64,000 nt of DNA from Oscillospiraceae bacterium (GTDB taxonomy: Bacteria > Bacillota > Clostridia > Oscillospirales > Oscillospiraceae), in assembly GCA_015067725.1 (NCBI GenBank), contig SVLX01000004.1:1-64000 (forward strand), in the 5' to 3' direction. Made by a program: the position numbers and the translations under genes. Positions 17,067-26,483 of this stretch are shown one piece after another. The notes under the pieces were generated by a model. The model worked only from the letters and a program-made list of their open reading frames with translations. It was not told the origin of the DNA and searched no databases. Position 1 is the stretch's first letter, and every line of letters starts with the position of its first letter.

Positions 17067-17095
17067 TTGCATTTTTTCCCGTCATGTGCTATACT
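17067..17095 (+). promoter_or_regulatory. Promoter of typA
   Basis: TTGCAT (17067-17072), 17-nt spacer, TATACT (17090-17095), about 50 nt before the start codon. Confidence 0.75.
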
Positions 17096-17143
17096 TAACA
17101 GTTGTAAAAAAAGAATCAGCACGTTCGGAAGGAGCGACCTTTT

Positions 17144-18970
17144 ATGGCGCAGCAGGAAAATATTCGCAATATTGCCATCATCGCCCACGTTGACCACGGT
17201 AAAACCACCATGGTTGACCAGATGTTAAAGCAGGGCGGCATTTATCGGGAACATCAGGCTACGGTGGACCGGGTCATGGACTCCGGCGATCTGGAGCGGG
17301 AGCGCGGCATTACCATTCTCGCCAAGAATACCGCCGTACACTACAAGGGTACGAAAATCAACATCGTCGACACCCCGGGTCACGCCGACTTTGGCGGTGA
17401 GGTGGAGCGCATTTTGAAGATGGTCAATGGCGTTCTGCTGTTGGTCGATGCCGCTGAGGGTCCCATGCCCCAGACCCGTTTTGTGCTTCAGAAGGCGCTG
17501 GAGCTGGGTCACAAGGTCATTGTGGTGGTCAATAAGATCGATCGTCCCGATGCCCGGATTCACGAGGTCATGGACGAGGTTCTGGAGCTGTTGCTGGACC
17601 TGGATGCCACGGAAGAACAGTTCGACTCCCCCACCATCTTCTGCTCTGCCCGTCAGGGTACGGCTTCTTATGGCCCTGACCAGGCGGGTACGGATTTGAC
17701 CCCCCTCTTTGAGACCATCGTCAATTATATCCCCGCCCCCGAGGGCGACCGGGAAGGCCCGGCGCAGGTGCTGGTTTCCTCCATCGACTACAATGAGTAT
17801 GTGGGCAGAATCGGTATCGGGCGCATTGAGCGGGGCACCATCCGGGTCAATCAAGAGGTCATGGTCTGCGATTATCACCGCCCCGAGACGAAGCTCAAGG
17901 GTAAGATTGTCGCCCTGTATGAGTTTGACGGTCTGGGCAAAGCCCCGGTGCAGGAGGCCTCTGCCGGCGAGATTGTGGCATTCTCCGGCATTACGGACAT
18001 CACCATTGGACACACCCTTTGCGCCACCACCGCCCCCGAACCTCTGCCCTTTGTGAAGATTTCTGAGCCCACCATCGAGATGACCTTCCGGGTCAATGAC
18101 TCCCCCTTTGCCGGGCGGGAGGGTAAGTTCGTCACCTCCCGGAATCTCCGGGATCGGCTCATGCGTGAGCTGTTGAAGGATGTCTCCCTGAGAGTCACGG
18201 AAGAAGGTACGGATGCCTTTAATGTGGCGGGGCGTGGCGAGATGCACCTGTCCATCCTCATGGAGACCATGCGCCGTGAGGGCTTCGAGTTCGCCGTGTC
18301 CACCCCCAGAGTGCTGACGAGAGTCATTGATGGCGTAGTCTGCGAGCCCATCGAGCGGATGGTGGCTGACGTACCCGATGGAACCATGGGCGCAGTCATT
18401 GATAAGATTGGCCAGCGCAAGGGCGATCTGGTTTCCATGACCCCGGTGGGCAGTCGCTACCGTCTGGAGTTCTTAGTTCCTGCCCGTGGTCTGTTCGGCT
18501 ACCGGAACGAATTCCTCACCGATACCCGGGGCGAAGGCATCATGTCCAGCGTTTTGGACAGCTATGCCCCCATGAAGGGTGAGATTGCCCGCAGAGCCAC
18601 CGGTTCTCTGGTGTCCTTTGAGTCCGGTGAAGCCTGCTCCTATGGTCTGTTCAACGCCCAGGAGCGTGGTCAGCTCTTTATCGGACCCGGTACGCCGGTC
18701 TATGCCGGTATGGTCGTGGGTATTTGCAGCAGAAACGAGGACATGAATGTCAATGTCTGCAAGAAGAAGCAGCTCACCAATATGCGCGCCGCCGGCTCTG
18801 ACGAAGCCCTGCGGTTGACCACCCCCAGAGTCTTCTCCCTGGAGCAGTGTCTGGAATTCCTGGCCGATGACGAGCTGTTGGAGTGCACCCCCAAGAGCCT
18901 GCGCATCCGCAAGAGAGAGCTGGACCACAGCCAGCGTATGCGTGAACTGATGAAGAAGAGAAACGGCTAA
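17144..18970 (+). CDS. typA: Ribosome-associated GTPase TypA/BipA
   Basis: The 608-residue protein is full length for TypA/BipA, an EF-G-like GTPase that binds ribosomes and aids 50S assembly and stress adaptation. G motifs: AHVDHGKTT (G1), RGITI (G2), [15 protein letters not shown] (G3) and [11 protein letters not shown] (G4). Translation-factor beta-barrel and EF-G III/V-like domains follow, then the BipA C-terminal region ([29 protein letters not shown]). GGAGCG lies upstream of the ATG. Single-gene unit with its own promoter and terminator. Confidence 0.97.
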   Translation: MAQQENIRNIAIIAHVDHGKTTMVDQMLKQGGIYREHQATVDRVMDSGDLERERGITILAKNTAVHYKGTKINIVDTPGHADFGGEVERILKMVNGVLLLVDAAEGPMPQTRFVLQKALELGHKVIVVVNKIDRPDARIHEVMDEVLELLLDLDATEEQFDSPTIFCSARQGTASYGPDQAGTDLTPLFETIVNYIPAPEGDREGPAQVLVSSIDYNEYVGRIGIGRIERGTIRVNQEVMVCDYHRPETKLKGKIVALYEFDGLGKAPVQEASAGEIVAFSGITDITIGHTLCATTAPEPLPFVKISEPTIEMTFRVNDSPFAGREGKFVTSRNLRDRLMRELLKDVSLRVTEEGTDAFNVAGRGEMHLSILMETMRREGFEFAVSTPRVLTRVIDGVVCEPIERMVADVPDGTMGAVIDKIGQRKGDLVSMTPVGSRYRLEFLVPARGLFGYRNEFLTDTRGEGIMSSVLDSYAPMKGEIARRATGSLVSFESGEACSYGLFNAQERGQLFIGPGTPVYAGMVVGICSRNEDMNVNVCKKKQLTNMRAAGSDEALRLTTPRVFSLEQCLEFLADDELLECTPKSLRIRKRELDHSQRMRELMKKRNG

Positions 18971-18983
18971 GTTAATAGAACAA

Positions 18984-19018
18984 ACCGCCTTCCGGTGTTG
19001 CATCGGAAGGCGGTTTTG
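18984..19018 (+). terminator. Terminator between convergent typA and lipoprotein operon
   Basis: ACCGCCTTCCG/CGGAAGGCGGT perfect 11-bp stem, then TTTTGG on the plus strand. On the minus strand it is followed by TTTGTT, so it may serve both convergent units. Confidence 0.85.
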
Positions 19019-19020
19019 GG

Positions 19021-19449
19021 TTATGGTTGCTGCACTGGGGCGGGTTGTATGGTGATTAGCTCTAGGTCTGGTAGCAGGCGGTTTTGTTTCTTGGGAAGAC
19101 CGTCATAGGTGCCATAGAAATTCACATACAGTTCCGCACCACCAGGCGGGATGGTCAGAACAACCTGATCTGGCTGCTCCGCCAGAACACCGGCAATGCG
19201 CCGCTCCTTCAGTAGCCCAGCTTTTTGATCCGCATTGAAGGTGGCAATCACAATGACCTGGACATCCTTGGGCGTAGGGTTCTCGATGCAAAGATAGCAT
19301 CGAATCTCCACCAGCTCTTCTTTGACAAAAAAGTCACTGAAGTACGACCTTTCCAGATTGAGATGAACTTGGTCCTCCTTGTTTTCGGTTCGGGTACAAC
19401 CGGACAGAAAAATGCTTAAAAGCATCAGCAGGCAAAGCAGTCGTTTCAT
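19021..19449 (-). CDS. Small lipoprotein of the GntR-controlled ABC operon
   Basis: The 142-residue product has a signal peptide with lipobox LSGC (Cys18) and a short charged linker. The compact beta-rich domain (about 30-130) resembles an Ig-like or FxLYD-like extracellular fold by pattern (IRCYLCIENPTPKDVQVIVIATF, later IPPGGAELYVNFYG). It is the last gene of the operon, 20 nt after the second permease gene. It may act as an extracytoplasmic partner of the transporter. No specific family recognised. Confidence 0.7.
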   Translation of the reverse strand: MKRLLCLLMLLSIFLSGCTRTENKEDQVHLNLERSYFSDFFVKEELVEIRCYLCIENPTPKDVQVIVIATFNADQKAGLLKERRIAGVLAEQPDQVVLTIPPGGAELYVNFYGTYDGLPKKQNRLLPDLELITIQPAPVQQP

Positions 19450-19469
19450 TGTTGTCTTTCTCCTTTCAT

Positions 19470-21218
19470 TCAGCCCGCAAGTATGCTTTTTATGATGTCG
19501 GCTGTGGCGCAGCCACTCAGGGGAACATACACGAAATTGGCGTTCTCGATCCGGTCTCCATTTTCGTTGTAGCCCTCAAACACGACGAAATTCAGGGAAT
19601 AATAACCATTACTGCACTCACCCAAATGTTTCGGACTCATAACAACCTTCCCGGACTCCAAGTCCTCCATAACTGCCACCAGCAGTTCTTTCATTGTCTC
19701 CTTGCTGTATATCGTCTGATCGACGTTGCCCTTGTACCACTGAAGGTCTGTCCGCTTGAGTTTCTCCAGAATCAGAGGTATCGCTTGCTCCTGGGGTACT
19801 CCCTCCATATCGAACTCACAGAGCATCCACTGGGGGCTGTTGTAGAACTGATAGACCTCATCCAGCAGCGGGTGATTCTCTTTTCCGGACTGGTAATTGT
19901 CCCAACCCTGATCCAGTCGGATGTCGTAGTAGCGTTTGATATACAGACCGTTGTTGAGGGTATAGGAAATAGAAATGCTGTTGCCCAGAAAGCTTGTTGC
20001 AAAAGCATAGTTTCGGGGAACCTTTCCATAAGGGATCACTGCCTGGTGTAGTGAAATGGCTGCATCTATACTCTCCGGCTCAGTCAGTGTAATCTCTGTG
20101 CCAAGATGAGGCCGACTCACTTCCACAGACACCACATCCTCCCGGCTCGGCACACATGTCTCAATGCCAAAGGGATCCAGATAGAGGATAAAAACTACAC
20201 TCACTGCAAGAACAGCACACAGGCCATAACTCAGCAGTTGCTTTTTCCGGAAAACCCGGGCGGTCTTCTCCACCACCATCTCCGATACTAGCCTGGCAAT
20301 CAGAATACCGGGCAGAAACCAGGAAAGGGTCGAGCCGGGATAACCAACAACTTTATTCAAACCAAAGATCTCCTTGAGAATTGAGCCCAGCAGGATTCCG
20401 CCCATGCAGGTACACAGCAATTTCATCACCGGCTTTAACCGGGGGAAGGCCAGGAAATCTCCGGTTCGCTCTGCCGCCCGCTTCCGATACAGGAGTAGCG
20501 CCAAGAACAGCATCAAGAGACTCAGCGCCCCAGAACTGACGGCTCCAATCCAGTTCGGAGCAGCCGCCATAATAACCGGCGACAGGTTCAGGGCATACCC
20601 AGATTCCCAGGTAATGCCCGCCAGCATGGACTCCACCACCTGCGCTGCCAGTAGCTCCAGCAGCGGTGCGCCAAAGGCCAGAATCAAGCTGGTGAGAATG
20701 GCCCCAAATACTGTTCCGGTCAGGGTCGCCGCCAACATACCCACAGCAAAACCAGCCAGCCAGAATACCACCATGATGAGAAGCCACAGGATGATCAGCA
20801 GATAATATTCCGCCATAAAGGACAGAAACAGCACCATGGATACCGCCAGCGGAATCAGAAACAGAACGAAACCAGAAAGGATTATCCCTACGAAACGTTC
20901 TTCCCTTGTCTGAGGAAAGCTACAGACAGCGTTGGCATATCGTCCCTTAAAGTTGTCACCCATCAGCAGAAATGCACACAGGCAGGCGTAAAAAGTCGCA
21001 TTGGCACCAGTTTCAACACCGATCCAGTGCATAACCTCGTCATACGCCAACAGGTTTTCTCCCAAAGTAGCCGACCACTCCTGAAGCGAGATCATATCCA
21101 TCGCTACAGACCATATGGACAGAGCCAGCCAAATACTCGCAACCACCATCGCCGGCCAAAATCTCCGCAGATTCCGGAGGATGGCCTGTCCTTTAGATTG
21201 CCAAGTTCCCAGTTTCAT
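19470..21218 (-). CDS. ABC-type permease with C-terminal soluble domain (second copy)
   Basis: The 582-residue protein starts MKLGTWQSKGQAILRNLRRFWP and has about eight hydrophobic segments up to residue ~340 (last one LLSYGLCAVLAVSVVFILYL). A roughly 230-residue soluble part follows, probably extracytoplasmic. It is paralogous to the upstream gene along its whole length, including the amphipathic N-terminal helix and the YNSPQWMLCEF / YNDPDWLYCAL block near the C-terminus. It is the membrane part of a YtrBCD-like ABC-2 exporter. Substrate unknown; cell-envelope stress or antimicrobial defence is common for such operons. It starts 19 nt after the preceding stop. Confidence 0.75.
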   Translation of the reverse strand: MKLGTWQSKGQAILRNLRRFWPAMVVASIWLALSIWSVAMDMISLQEWSATLGENLLAYDEVMHWIGVETGANATFYACLCAFLLMGDNFKGRYANAVCSFPQTREERFVGIILSGFVLFLIPLAVSMVLFLSFMAEYYLLIILWLLIMVVFWLAGFAVGMLAATLTGTVFGAILTSLILAFGAPLLELLAAQVVESMLAGITWESGYALNLSPVIMAAAPNWIGAVSSGALSLLMLFLALLLYRKRAAERTGDFLAFPRLKPVMKLLCTCMGGILLGSILKEIFGLNKVVGYPGSTLSWFLPGILIARLVSEMVVEKTARVFRKKQLLSYGLCAVLAVSVVFILYLDPFGIETCVPSREDVVSVEVSRPHLGTEITLTEPESIDAAISLHQAVIPYGKVPRNYAFATSFLGNSISISYTLNNGLYIKRYYDIRLDQGWDNYQSGKENHPLLDEVYQFYNSPQWMLCEFDMEGVPQEQAIPLILEKLKRTDLQWYKGNVDQTIYSKETMKELLVAVMEDLESGKVVMSPKHLGECSNGYYSLNFVVFEGYNENGDRIENANFVYVPLSGCATADIIKSILAG

Positions 21219-21237
21219 ATCAAATCCCTCCTAAGAA

Positions 21238-22956
21238 TTATGTATTGTCCAGCAGGTTGAGACTTCTGAGGAGTGTTGCCGTGGCACTGCCACGGCGGCT
21301 AACCCAGATGGTTAAATCCGGACCTCTGGCGATGTGCTCTTCATTGGGAATTTTCAATCTGATGTACAGTCGGAAGTGATCCTGCGAGTACTCATTAATG
21401 CCGCCGGGGTAGAGCCACAGCTTTCCTGCTGCCATATCTTCCTCCATAGCCTGAAGCAAAAGCAAGAGATTATTCTGTCCCTCCAGAGATTTGCTACTGT
21501 ACTCCGGACCTACGCTGGATATGTTCCCCGCTGCCAGCACCCTACGCAACTCCGGGTCCTCCTCCTCAGTCCCCAATGCGCAGTACAACCAATCCGGGTC
21601 ATTGTAGAGTGTGTACATGGTTTCATATATTGGGTGATTCTGGCCACCTGGTGCATAGCCCTCATGGCTTTCTTCCAGCATCAGGTTGTACCGGCGGTAG
21701 ACTTTTCGACCACTGTTCAGCGTGTAGCACAACTCAACGGAAGAATAATGGCGGTAATCTTCAAACAGAGCGCTTCGAGGATTGCTGGTATCTGCATCCA
21801 TGTAGTCAATATAGCACTGATGGAGTGCCATTACCTGTGCCACATTCTCCGGGTCAGACACTGTTGCTGTCGCATAGGCTGTTTTTAGCGACACACTGGA
21901 GATTTGCTCCGACTTCGGTACATAGGTTTCCAGCCCAAAAACATCCAGATGAAGCGCAAACACCAACCCGACAACAGCCGCCAGCGAAAGCCCCATGGAA
22001 AGGAGATTCTTTCGCCTGAAAACCCGCATTGTCTGCTCTGTAATCATCTCTGCAACAATCAAAGCAATGGCAAAGGACGGAATCACCCAAGCCAGAGTAG
22101 CGCCGGGATTTTCCACGCCATACAGTCCATCAAATTGCAGAATGAGCAGAATCAAACCCAAAACCAATCCGCCCATCAGGGTAGCGAGCACCTTGATTAC
22201 GGCCTTCATACCCGGAAATACCATAAACATTCCCGTGCGTTCCAGCGGGCGTTTCTTGTACAGGACCAATGCCAGCAATGTCAGCACCAAGCTGCCCAAT
22301 ATTACCCACCCCATGTACGCCCAGTTTGGGTCAAGGTAGTCACTCTCCCGCAGAGCAATCAAGGGACATAGAGCTCTTGCGCCGCGCAGATGATGGTTTG
22401 TGCCGGCAACCAAGCCTCTGACCAGTGTCCGCAAAAGCGTTTCCAGTAAATCCGGACCAACCAGCAGAATCACACCGGTCAGAATTGAGGCTACCACCGT
22501 ACCGCTGACACTACTGGCCAGCAACCCCAGAGAGAGCCCATAAAACCAGAATATAATCATTGCCCCGACCCAGAGCATCGATGTCCCGGTGGCGATATCA
22601 GTCCGCACCAGATTTACCACAAAGGCAGGAATTAGCGGCAACAGCACCATAACCAGTGCCGAGAGCAAAATGTCCAAAAAGCGAGCCTCCCGGGTTGACG
22701 GAAATCCTTGGCTCCCGTGGGCATACCGAGTATCAAAAAGATCACCCATCAACAACAGCGCGGAAAAGAAACCATAAATCGTCAGCCATACTCCTGCATC
22801 TCTGCCAGTTCGGTACAGCAGGCTGTCTGCACTGTAGAGGCTGTCGGTCATGCATCTCCAGGTCAATATGGCAGCCATGCCCAGAACAACCGGCCAAAAT
22901 CTCCGCAGATTCCGGAGTATGGCCTGCCCCTTAGAGCACCAGCTTCCGAATTTCAT
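21238..22956 (-). CDS. ABC-type permease with C-terminal soluble domain (first copy)
   Basis: This 572-residue paralogue of the next protein shares the N-terminal block SKGQAILRNLRRFWP, has about eight membrane segments and a roughly 220-residue C-terminal soluble part. The start at 22956 is preferred over the frame's first ATG (23070) because GGGAGGGG lies just upstream and the homology to its paralogue starts there. The longer form would overlap the ATPase gene by 140 nt. With this start the overlap with the ATPase gene is 26 nt. The two permeases probably form a heterodimer with the ATPase. Confidence 0.75.
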   Translation of the reverse strand: MKFGSWCSKGQAILRNLRRFWPVVLGMAAILTWRCMTDSLYSADSLLYRTGRDAGVWLTIYGFFSALLLMGDLFDTRYAHGSQGFPSTREARFLDILLSALVMVLLPLIPAFVVNLVRTDIATGTSMLWVGAMIIFWFYGLSLGLLASSVSGTVVASILTGVILLVGPDLLETLLRTLVRGLVAGTNHHLRGARALCPLIALRESDYLDPNWAYMGWVILGSLVLTLLALVLYKKRPLERTGMFMVFPGMKAVIKVLATLMGGLVLGLILLILQFDGLYGVENPGATLAWVIPSFAIALIVAEMITEQTMRVFRRKNLLSMGLSLAAVVGLVFALHLDVFGLETYVPKSEQISSVSLKTAYATATVSDPENVAQVMALHQCYIDYMDADTSNPRSALFEDYRHYSSVELCYTLNSGRKVYRRYNLMLEESHEGYAPGGQNHPIYETMYTLYNDPDWLYCALGTEEEDPELRRVLAAGNISSVGPEYSSKSLEGQNNLLLLLQAMEEDMAAGKLWLYPGGINEYSQDHFRLYIRLKIPNEEHIARGPDLTIWVSRRGSATATLLRSLNLLDNT

Positions 22957-23818
22957 CGCTGACCCCTCCCAATTCATAGATAAAGATTTCCTCCAAAGAC
23001 AGGGGCAGAATTTCATAATAGGGCGGTGCAACCATCCTGACCTTTGCCTCCACCATTTCCGCCGAGCCACGAATCACCAGTGTCTCCAGCTTGCCCACCT
23101 GCCCACGGTGGAGAATGTCCAGCCCCTGAGGCTCGCCCTTCTCTCCGGGGGAATACTGCAATTTCACCATATTCTCCTGCAAGCCGCTGAGATTCCGCTC
23201 CAGAAGCACCTTGCCCCGGTCCAGAATTCCCACATGGTCACAGACATCCTCCAGCTCCCGGAGATTGTGGGACGACACCAGCACCGTCAGTTTGTTCTTG
23301 GCCACACTGTCCAATAGAATCTGCCACACCTGCCGCCGCATCACCGGGTCAAGCCCATCCACAGGCTCGTCCAGAATCAGCATCTCCGGTCTGGTGGCAA
23401 TGGCCAGTTGAAAGGCCGCCTGCTTCTGCATACCCTTGGAGAATCTTCTGATTGCTCCTTTGGGGAGGCGGAAGACTTCATCCAACTGGGCATAAAGCGC
23501 CCGGTCAAAGGTGGGATACATCTGCCGGTAAAGCAGGGCCATATCCTTCATGGTGCTGTTGGGGTAGTAGAAAATGTCGTCAGGGATTTGGGTCATTCTG
23601 GCTTTGACCTTGGGATTCTCCCAGATTTGCTCTCCCTCCAGGGTAATTTCTCCACTGGTGGGTCGGTAAATGCCCATGGCGCACCGAAGCAGAGTGGATT
23701 TGCCCGCCCCATTGGGACCCACCAGCCCATAGACCGAGCCTTTGGGCACATGGAGACTCACCTGATCGAGGGCAACAAACTGGTCAAAGCATTTGGTCAC
23801 ATTCTTAAGTTCAAGCAT
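22931..23818 (-). CDS. ABC transporter ATP-binding protein (YtrB-like)
   Basis: This 295-residue ATPase energises the two adjacent permeases. Motifs: Walker A GPNGAGKST (about 36-44), signature FSKGMQKQ (FSKGM in place of LSGGQ, as in YtrB/CcmA-like exporters), Walker B LILDEPVDGLDP, and the switch His in SSHNLRELED. The start at 23818 has GGAGA upstream and lies 8 nt inside the GntR gene; a longer frame to 23845 has no support. Its C-terminal 60 residues are a regulatory tail typical of the ABC-2 exporter class. Confidence 0.9.
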   Translation of the reverse strand: MLELKNVTKCFDQFVALDQVSLHVPKGSVYGLVGPNGAGKSTLLRCAMGIYRPTSGEITLEGEQIWENPKVKARMTQIPDDIFYYPNSTMKDMALLYRQMYPTFDRALYAQLDEVFRLPKGAIRRFSKGMQKQAAFQLAIATRPEMLILDEPVDGLDPVMRRQVWQILLDSVAKNKLTVLVSSHNLRELEDVCDHVGILDRGKVLLERNLSGLQENMVKLQYSPGEKGEPQGLDILHRGQVGKLETLVIRGSAEMVEAKVRMVAPPYYEILPLSLEEIFIYELGGVSDEIRKLVL

Positions 23819-24173
23819 GGTCAATTTCTCCTTCCAATTGGGCAATGATTTCTTCCCGGGTCATGCCGGTGGATTTCAGCTCCCGGACGAGGGCGTGGAA
23901 TTTCTCCAACAGCTGATTCCGGTGCGCCATGCTGGCCACTTTCCCCTCCCGGACATACACGCCTTTGCCGGGAACAGAGACCAGCCAGCCGTCACGCTCC
24001 AGCTCCCGGTATGCTCTGCTGATGGTATTGGGGTTGACGGTCAGTTGTCCCGCCAGCTCCCGGACCGATGGCAGTTGCTCGCCTTCCGTCAGGACACCGG
24101 TCAGAATCTGGTTTCGCACCTGATCCATTAGCTGAACATAGATGGGCCGACCGTCCCGGTACGTATGTTGCAT
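23811..24173 (-). CDS. GntR-family regulator, YtrA subfamily
   Basis: The 120-residue protein has an N-terminal winged helix (PIYVQLMDQVRNQILTG, then LPSVRELAGQLTVNPNTISR) and the short two-helix tail of the YtrA subfamily. There is no large effector domain. Members usually repress their own ABC operon and are released by cell-wall antibiotics or other stress. It is the first gene of the operon and overlaps the ATPase gene by 8 nt. Upstream on the minus strand, after the -10 box, three GAACA repeats within about 27 nt could be its operator. Confidence 0.9.
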   Translation of the reverse strand: MQHTYRDGRPIYVQLMDQVRNQILTGVLTEGEQLPSVRELAGQLTVNPNTISRAYRELERDGWLVSVPGKGVYVREGKVASMAHRNQLLEKFHALVRELKSTGMTREEIIAQLEGEIDHA

Positions 24174-24248
24174 CCGTTTCCCTCCTTTACCGTTTCTCTC
24201 CTGAGTGGATTGTTCGTATTGCTGTTCTAGTTGTTCTCATACAGTTAT

Positions 24249-24275
24249 ATTATACCATTCTCTGCCACTTGTCAA
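24249..24275 (-). promoter_or_regulatory. Promoter of the GntR/ABC operon
   Basis: On the minus strand: TTGACA (24270-24275), 15-nt spacer, TATAAT (24249-24254) with an extended -10 TG one base before it. The short spacer with consensus hexamers suggests activity depends on regulation. GAACA repeats follow the -10. Confidence 0.7.
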
Positions 24276-24395
24276 GTCCGTATTTTTTCTGCTGATTTTG
24301 CTTTTTATCGTTCTCGTTTGTAGAATTTCTTAAATTTTCTTTATATTTACCAATCATGGGGAAAAATGTGATACAATATGCTGGGAGATGATAAC

Positions 24396-25085
24396 ATGAA
24401 TAGCAATATCCGCATTTTGGTTGTCGACGACGACCCCGACATCCGCCATCTTATCCGCATCGTCCTGGAAACCAACCACTACCGCGTCACCGAGGCACAT
24501 TCCGGTCTTGAGGCCCTGCAAATGCTCCGCGGACAGCCCAACTATGACCTGATTGTTCTGGATATTATGATGCCGGAGATGGATGGTATCGAGGCCTGCA
24601 AGTCCATGCGTCAGTTTTCTACCGTCCCCATATTGTTCCTCACCGCCAAAACCCAAATCGGGGACATGGCCGATGCCTATGGCAGCGGTGGTGATGACTT
24701 CTTACCTAAGCCCTTTTCCCCCACCACATTTTTAATGAAGGTAGAGTCGCTGTTGCGCCGTTACCGTACTTATAAAGGCAAGCGGGAACAGTATGACGAC
24801 ATTCCCTTCCAACTGGACACCGACCGCCGTTGTGTCATCAAGGATGGTCAAGTGGTGGATTTGACCGCAAAAGAGTATGAGATTATGCTCTATCTCTATT
24901 TGCGGCGTGGTTTTGTGGTCAGCGTCAAGGAGATTTATGAAGATGCCTGGGGGGACAAGTATATGCCTGCCTCCACCAATACGGTTATGGTTCACATTAT
25001 GAATCTGCGCAAAAAACTGGAGGTTGACCCCGCTGCTCCGCAGTACATCCGCACCATCTGGGGAAAGGGGTATCAGTTTGGCTAA
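24396..25085 (+). CDS. OmpR/PhoB-family response regulator
   Basis: The 229-residue DNA-binding response regulator has a receiver domain with acidic cluster VVDDDPD (9-15), phospho-acceptor Asp56 (LIVLDIMMPEMDG) and Lys105 (LPKPF). A winged-helix Trans_reg_C domain (about 132-229) follows with DLTAKEYEIMLYL and ending RTIWGKGYQFG. The start at 24396 has GGGAG about 9 nt upstream; an in-frame ATG at 24378 lacks a site. It is divergent from the GntR/ABC operon and pairs with the kinase 1 nt downstream. Confidence 0.95.
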   Translation: MNSNIRILVVDDDPDIRHLIRIVLETNHYRVTEAHSGLEALQMLRGQPNYDLIVLDIMMPEMDGIEACKSMRQFSTVPILFLTAKTQIGDMADAYGSGGDDFLPKPFSPTTFLMKVESLLRRYRTYKGKREQYDDIPFQLDTDRRCVIKDGQVVDLTAKEYEIMLYLYLRRGFVVSVKEIYEDAWGDKYMPASTNTVMVHIMNLRKKLEVDPAAPQYIRTIWGKGYQFG

Positions 25086-25086
25086 A

Positions 25087-26409
25087 ATGCGACCCTTTCG
25101 TCGGCTGACCATGAAATTGCTGGCGGTTATCCTGGTGGCGGGGGCACTGTCTCTGGTTCTCGGCTTCGCTTTTGTGGCTTTGGGCAATTATATGGTGGAG
25201 CAAGTCTACTGCAGTCCCAGCCGCACAGAATCCAGGTTAAAAGATGTGGCGGCTTCTTTCCGCCAATATATCGAGCACTATGGGGTAAATGTCAATGAAG
25301 CCGAAGTGATTGGGCTTTGGAATCAGGCTTACCCCTATGTAAAGCTGTCCATATCGGCCAATGGTGCTGTGGTCAATTCCGACCGGTATGGTGCGGAATT
25401 GATCCGTGTGGATAGCGGTCTCATTTTTCGCACTGAGGATGGCCGGCAGTCCAGTACTGTTGTTAATGTGAACTTCTCCGGTGGCTCTTACCCGGTGCAG
25501 ATTCAGGAGTTCTCCGAAGAGCGGCTTTACCGTCTGGTGGATGCCGGCGCTTTGATTGTGGGCAGCATTTTCTTCCTGCTCTTTGTGTTGATGTATCACA
25601 GGCGGGTAACGTTAGCGATCACCCGCCTTACCTCGCAGGTGGGTCAAGTCATCCACGGCGATTTAAATCTCTCCATTAAGCGGACATCCAACGACGAAAT
25701 CGGTGTTTTGGCCGAGGATGTCGAGGCGATGCGCCTGTCTGTACTGGAGCGACTCCGGAAAGAGGAGGAAGCATGGAATGCCAATTCTCAGCTCATCACC
25801 GCCATGTCCCATGATGTTCGCACCCCTCTGACCACTCTGATTGGGTTTCTTGAACTCTTGGACACCCAGCCGGGGCTGTCTGATGAGGAGCGCCGTGCCT
25901 ACCTGACGCTTTGCATCAATAAGGCCAGAATTCTCCGTGAGCTGACTGAGGAATTATTCTCTTATACCGTACTCTTTGGCAAACCGCAGCCGGATACAGA
26001 TTTGGTGCTGTACGATGCAGGTCCTCTGTTGGAACAGCTTTTGGGAGAACACAGCGCAGAACTGAACGCCGAGGGTTTTCAGGTGGATCTGCAGAATCAC
26101 TGCACAGATGGATACATTCGGGCCGATGCTCAACACCTGTACCGTGTTTTTGCCAATCTCTTCTCCAATATTCGCAAGTACGCTGACAACCGCGAACCGG
26201 TGAAAGTGAGCGCTTTTTGGGTGGACGATAATCTTTTTGTGGAACTTTCCAACGCTATACGGGATGACGCCGGTCTGGTGGAAAGCAACAAAATTGGACT
26301 AAGAACCTGTGAAAAACTACTCACTGCAATGGGTGGAAGTTTCACCCGGCTCACCGACGGAAAACGCTTCATTGCAAGGGTAGTCCTCCGCGGTGACTCT
26401 GCGTGTTGA
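25087..26409 (+). CDS. Sensor histidine kinase
   Basis: This 440-residue membrane kinase has TM1 at about 10-32, an extracytoplasmic sensor loop of about 120 residues (33-151), TM2 at about 152-170, HAMP at about 172-225, and phospho-acceptor His242 in SHDVRTPL. The HATPase N-box is NLFSNIRKYA. The G1 box lacks a clear DxGxG, while the GLRTCEKLL region fits G2, a degenerate pattern common in Firmicutes. The ATG lies 1 nt after the regulator's stop, implying translational coupling. The signal is unknown; the nearby exporter operon makes cell-envelope stress a reasonable guess. Confidence 0.92.
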   Translation: MRPFRRLTMKLLAVILVAGALSLVLGFAFVALGNYMVEQVYCSPSRTESRLKDVAASFRQYIEHYGVNVNEAEVIGLWNQAYPYVKLSISANGAVVNSDRYGAELIRVDSGLIFRTEDGRQSSTVVNVNFSGGSYPVQIQEFSEERLYRLVDAGALIVGSIFFLLFVLMYHRRVTLAITRLTSQVGQVIHGDLNLSIKRTSNDEIGVLAEDVEAMRLSVLERLRKEEEAWNANSQLITAMSHDVRTPLTTLIGFLELLDTQPGLSDEERRAYLTLCINKARILRELTEELFSYTVLFGKPQPDTDLVLYDAGPLLEQLLGEHSAELNAEGFQVDLQNHCTDGYIRADAQHLYRVFANLFSNIRKYADNREPVKVSAFWVDDNLFVELSNAIRDDAGLVESNKIGLRTCEKLLTAMGGSFTRLTDGKRFIARVVLRGDSAC

Positions 26410-26483
26410 CCATTTTCTCCATTTCGGTGTTGCTTTTCTCGTTCATAACTGGTATGATGGTTAAAAAACCAGGGGGTATTGTG

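Noticed and set aside
24372-24377. TACAAT as -10 for the response-regulator gene
   Set aside because: A transcript starting from it would begin at the Shine-Dalgarno site and leave no room for ribosome binding. The real promoter is probably further upstream but not clear.
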